A stretch of DNA of 6,898 bases from an uncultured Geobacteraceae bacterium (GTDB lineage Bacteria > Desulfobacterota > Desulfuromonadia > Geobacterales > Pseudopelobacteraceae): the NCBI GenBank assembly GCA_903879825.1, contig CAIRND010000122.1:1-6898 (forward strand), in the 5' to 3' direction. The notes below the pieces were generated by a model. The model saw nothing but the letters and a program-made list of their open reading frames with translations. It did not search any database and was not told where the DNA came from. This document shows positions 5,750 to 6,898 of this stretch, one piece after another. The position numbers and the translations under genes are program-made. The stretch's first letter is position 1. Every line of letters starts with the position of its first letter.

Positions 5750-6898
5750 ATGAGAAGAGTCGTAATTACTGGTGTTGGAGCTGTTTCACCACTTGGGTGC
5801 GGAAATGCAAAAAACTGGGATGCTCTTATCTCCGGAAAATCCGGTATAGGCCTGATTACCCGTTTTGACACGAGCGACATGCCGGTTAAAATCGCGGGTC
5901 AAGTCCCTGATTTCAATGCTGAAGAGTATATTGATAAAAAAGAGATCAAGAAAATGGATCTTTTCATTCAGTACGCCTTGGCAGCGGCTCATTATGCCAT
6001 GGAAGACTCTGGGCTGGTAATCAATGAAGAAAATGCCGAACGGGTTGGTGTTCTGGTCGGTGCCGGTCTTGGCGGGTTACCCACTATTGAACGGTACCAC
6101 ACGCTACTGAGTGAAGGCGGCCCTAAAAAAATATCTCCGTTCTTTATTCCTATGCTGATTATAAATCTTGCCCCTGGCCACATATCCATTAAATATGGCG
6201 CTAAAGGTCCAAATCTTTCCTCCGTCTCAGCATGTGCAACCAGTACCCATTCAATCGGTGATGCCTATCATATTATCAAACGGGGCGATGCTGATGCCAT
6301 GATTGCGGGTGGAACAGAGTCGGTCATTACTCCTCTTGGTATTGGTGGTTTTGCTGCAATGAAGGCTCTTTCTGATAGGAACGATGATCCTGAAGGAGCA
6401 TCACGTCCTTTTGACAAAAACCGGGACGGCTTTGTCATGGGTGAGGGTGCCGGAATTGTTGTCCTCGAAGAATACGAGTCGGCCGTGGCACGCGGTGCCA
6501 AGATTTACGCCGAAATTGTTGGGTATGGTATGACGGGTGATGCCTATCATCTGACCGCACCGGCACCCGGTGGTGAAGGTGGGGCGCGCAGCATGAAAAT
6601 GGCGCTTAAAAATGCCGGAGTTGCTCCTGAGCAGGTCTCGTACATCAATGCGCATGGTACCTCAACTCCCATAGGTGACATGTATGAAACTATGGCAATT
6701 AAGAGTATCTTTGGCGATCACGCCAAGAAAATGCTGGTATCTTCAACCAAATCCATGACCGGTCATCTTCTTGGCGCTGCGGGTGGCATTGAAACGGTGT
6801 ATACCCTCATGGCAATGGACAAGGGGATTATTCCTCCGACCATTAATTACACCGATCCTGATCCGGAATGCGATCTTGATTATGTTCCTAATACCGCA
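5750..6898 (+). CDS. fabF: Beta-ketoacyl-ACP synthase II (KAS II), N-terminal 383 residues
   Basis: FabF performs the elongating condensation of acyl-ACP with malonyl-ACP. The frame is open from ATG 5750 to the last base of the window; family members are about 412 residues, so some 30 are cut off. GGAG at 5737-5740 lies 9 nt before the start. The N-terminus RRVVITGVGAVSPLG is typical. The catalytic Cys-His-His set is present: C162 in SSVSACATSTHSIG, H302 in NAHGTSTPIGD and H339 in KSMTGHLLGAAGG, with K334 beside the last. The segment KALSDRNDDPEGASRPFD (about 205-222) and GFVMGEGAG (228-236) are also conserved. These match FabF rather than FabB (KAS I), and the acpP-fabF order supports this. 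The gate residues near the C-terminus lie beyond the window. It is separated from acpP by an intrinsic terminator. Confidence 0.97.
   Translation, partial: MRRVVITGVGAVSPLGCGNAKNWDALISGKSGIGLITRFDTSDMPVKIAGQVPDFNAEEYIDKKEIKKMDLFIQYALAAAHYAMEDSGLVINEENAERVGVLVGAGLGGLPTIERYHTLLSEGGPKKISPFFIPMLIINLAPGHISIKYGAKGPNLSSVSACATSTHSIGDAYHIIKRGDADAMIAGGTESVITPLGIGGFAAMKALSDRNDDPEGASRPFDKNRDGFVMGEGAGIVVLEEYESAVARGAKIYAEIVGYGMTGDAYHLTAPAPGGEGGARSMKMALKNAGVAPEQVSYINAHGTSTPIGDMYETMAIKSIFGDHAKKMLVSSTKSMTGHLLGAAGGIETVYTLMAMDKGIIPPTINYTDPDPECDLDYVPNTA

Noticed and set aside
5632..5868. Open frame spanning the end of acpP and the start of fabF.
   Set aside because: It runs through the intrinsic terminator and overlaps two firm genes in other frames, with no recognisable protein features or good ribosome site.
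1..6898. Search for mobile elements, CRISPR arrays, tRNA or rRNA genes, and signs of a defence or other novel accessory system.
   Set aside because: Coding density is high with intact housekeeping genes in a conserved order. No long repeats, integrase-like genes or RNA gene signatures were seen.

Overview
This window is a housekeeping locus for fatty acid and phospholipid synthesis, with every gene on the + strand. In order it holds the 3' part of malQ, a DUF177/YceD gene, rpmF, plsX, fabH, fabD, fabG, acpP and the 5' part of fabF. The order yceD-rpmF-plsX-fabH-fabD-fabG-acpP-fabF is the classical bacterial fab cluster. Intermediate GC, a four-cysteine L32, a cysteine-rich DUF177 protein and the protein sequences suggest a Gram-negative bacterium, most likely a deltaproteobacterial (Desulfuromonadales/Geobacter-like) lineage. 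That placement is inference from memory of related proteins and was not tested by a search.

Layout. Positions 1-690 are the C-terminal half of a GH77 4-alpha-glucanotransferase whose start lies before the window. Nine bases after its stop there is a good sigma70-type promoter (TTGACA, 16 bp, TATACT), which probably starts the main fab transcript. It reads into yceD (762-1313), rpmF (1362-1550), plsX (1563-2618), fabH (2632-3612), fabD (3650-4585) and fabG (4582-5316). These genes are tightly packed, and fabD and fabG overlap by 4 bp. A 116-bp gap before acpP holds a second TTGACA promoter candidate, a 14-bp perfect palindrome over its -10 region, a small GCAA-loop hairpin in the leader and a strong Shine-Dalgarno sequence. 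acpP (5433-5666) is followed by a convincing intrinsic terminator. fabF starts at 5750 and runs off the end of the window.

How the genes work together. FabD loads malonyl groups onto the acyl carrier protein AcpP. FabH condenses acetyl-CoA (or another short primer) with malonyl-ACP, FabG reduces the ketone, and FabF carries out the elongating condensations. PlsX turns the finished acyl-ACP into acyl-phosphate for phospholipid synthesis. YceD and RpmF tie the locus to 23S rRNA and the large ribosomal subunit. The dehydratase (FabA/FabZ) and enoyl reductase (FabI/K/V) are not in this window. Every catalytic residue I could check is present, and I see no frameshift, mobile element, CRISPR array or RNA gene.

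I found no new biological system here. The points worth a second look are regulatory (the acpP promoter, palindrome, hairpin and terminator arrangement, and the promoter after malQ) and start-codon choices (fabH, yceD, plsX).
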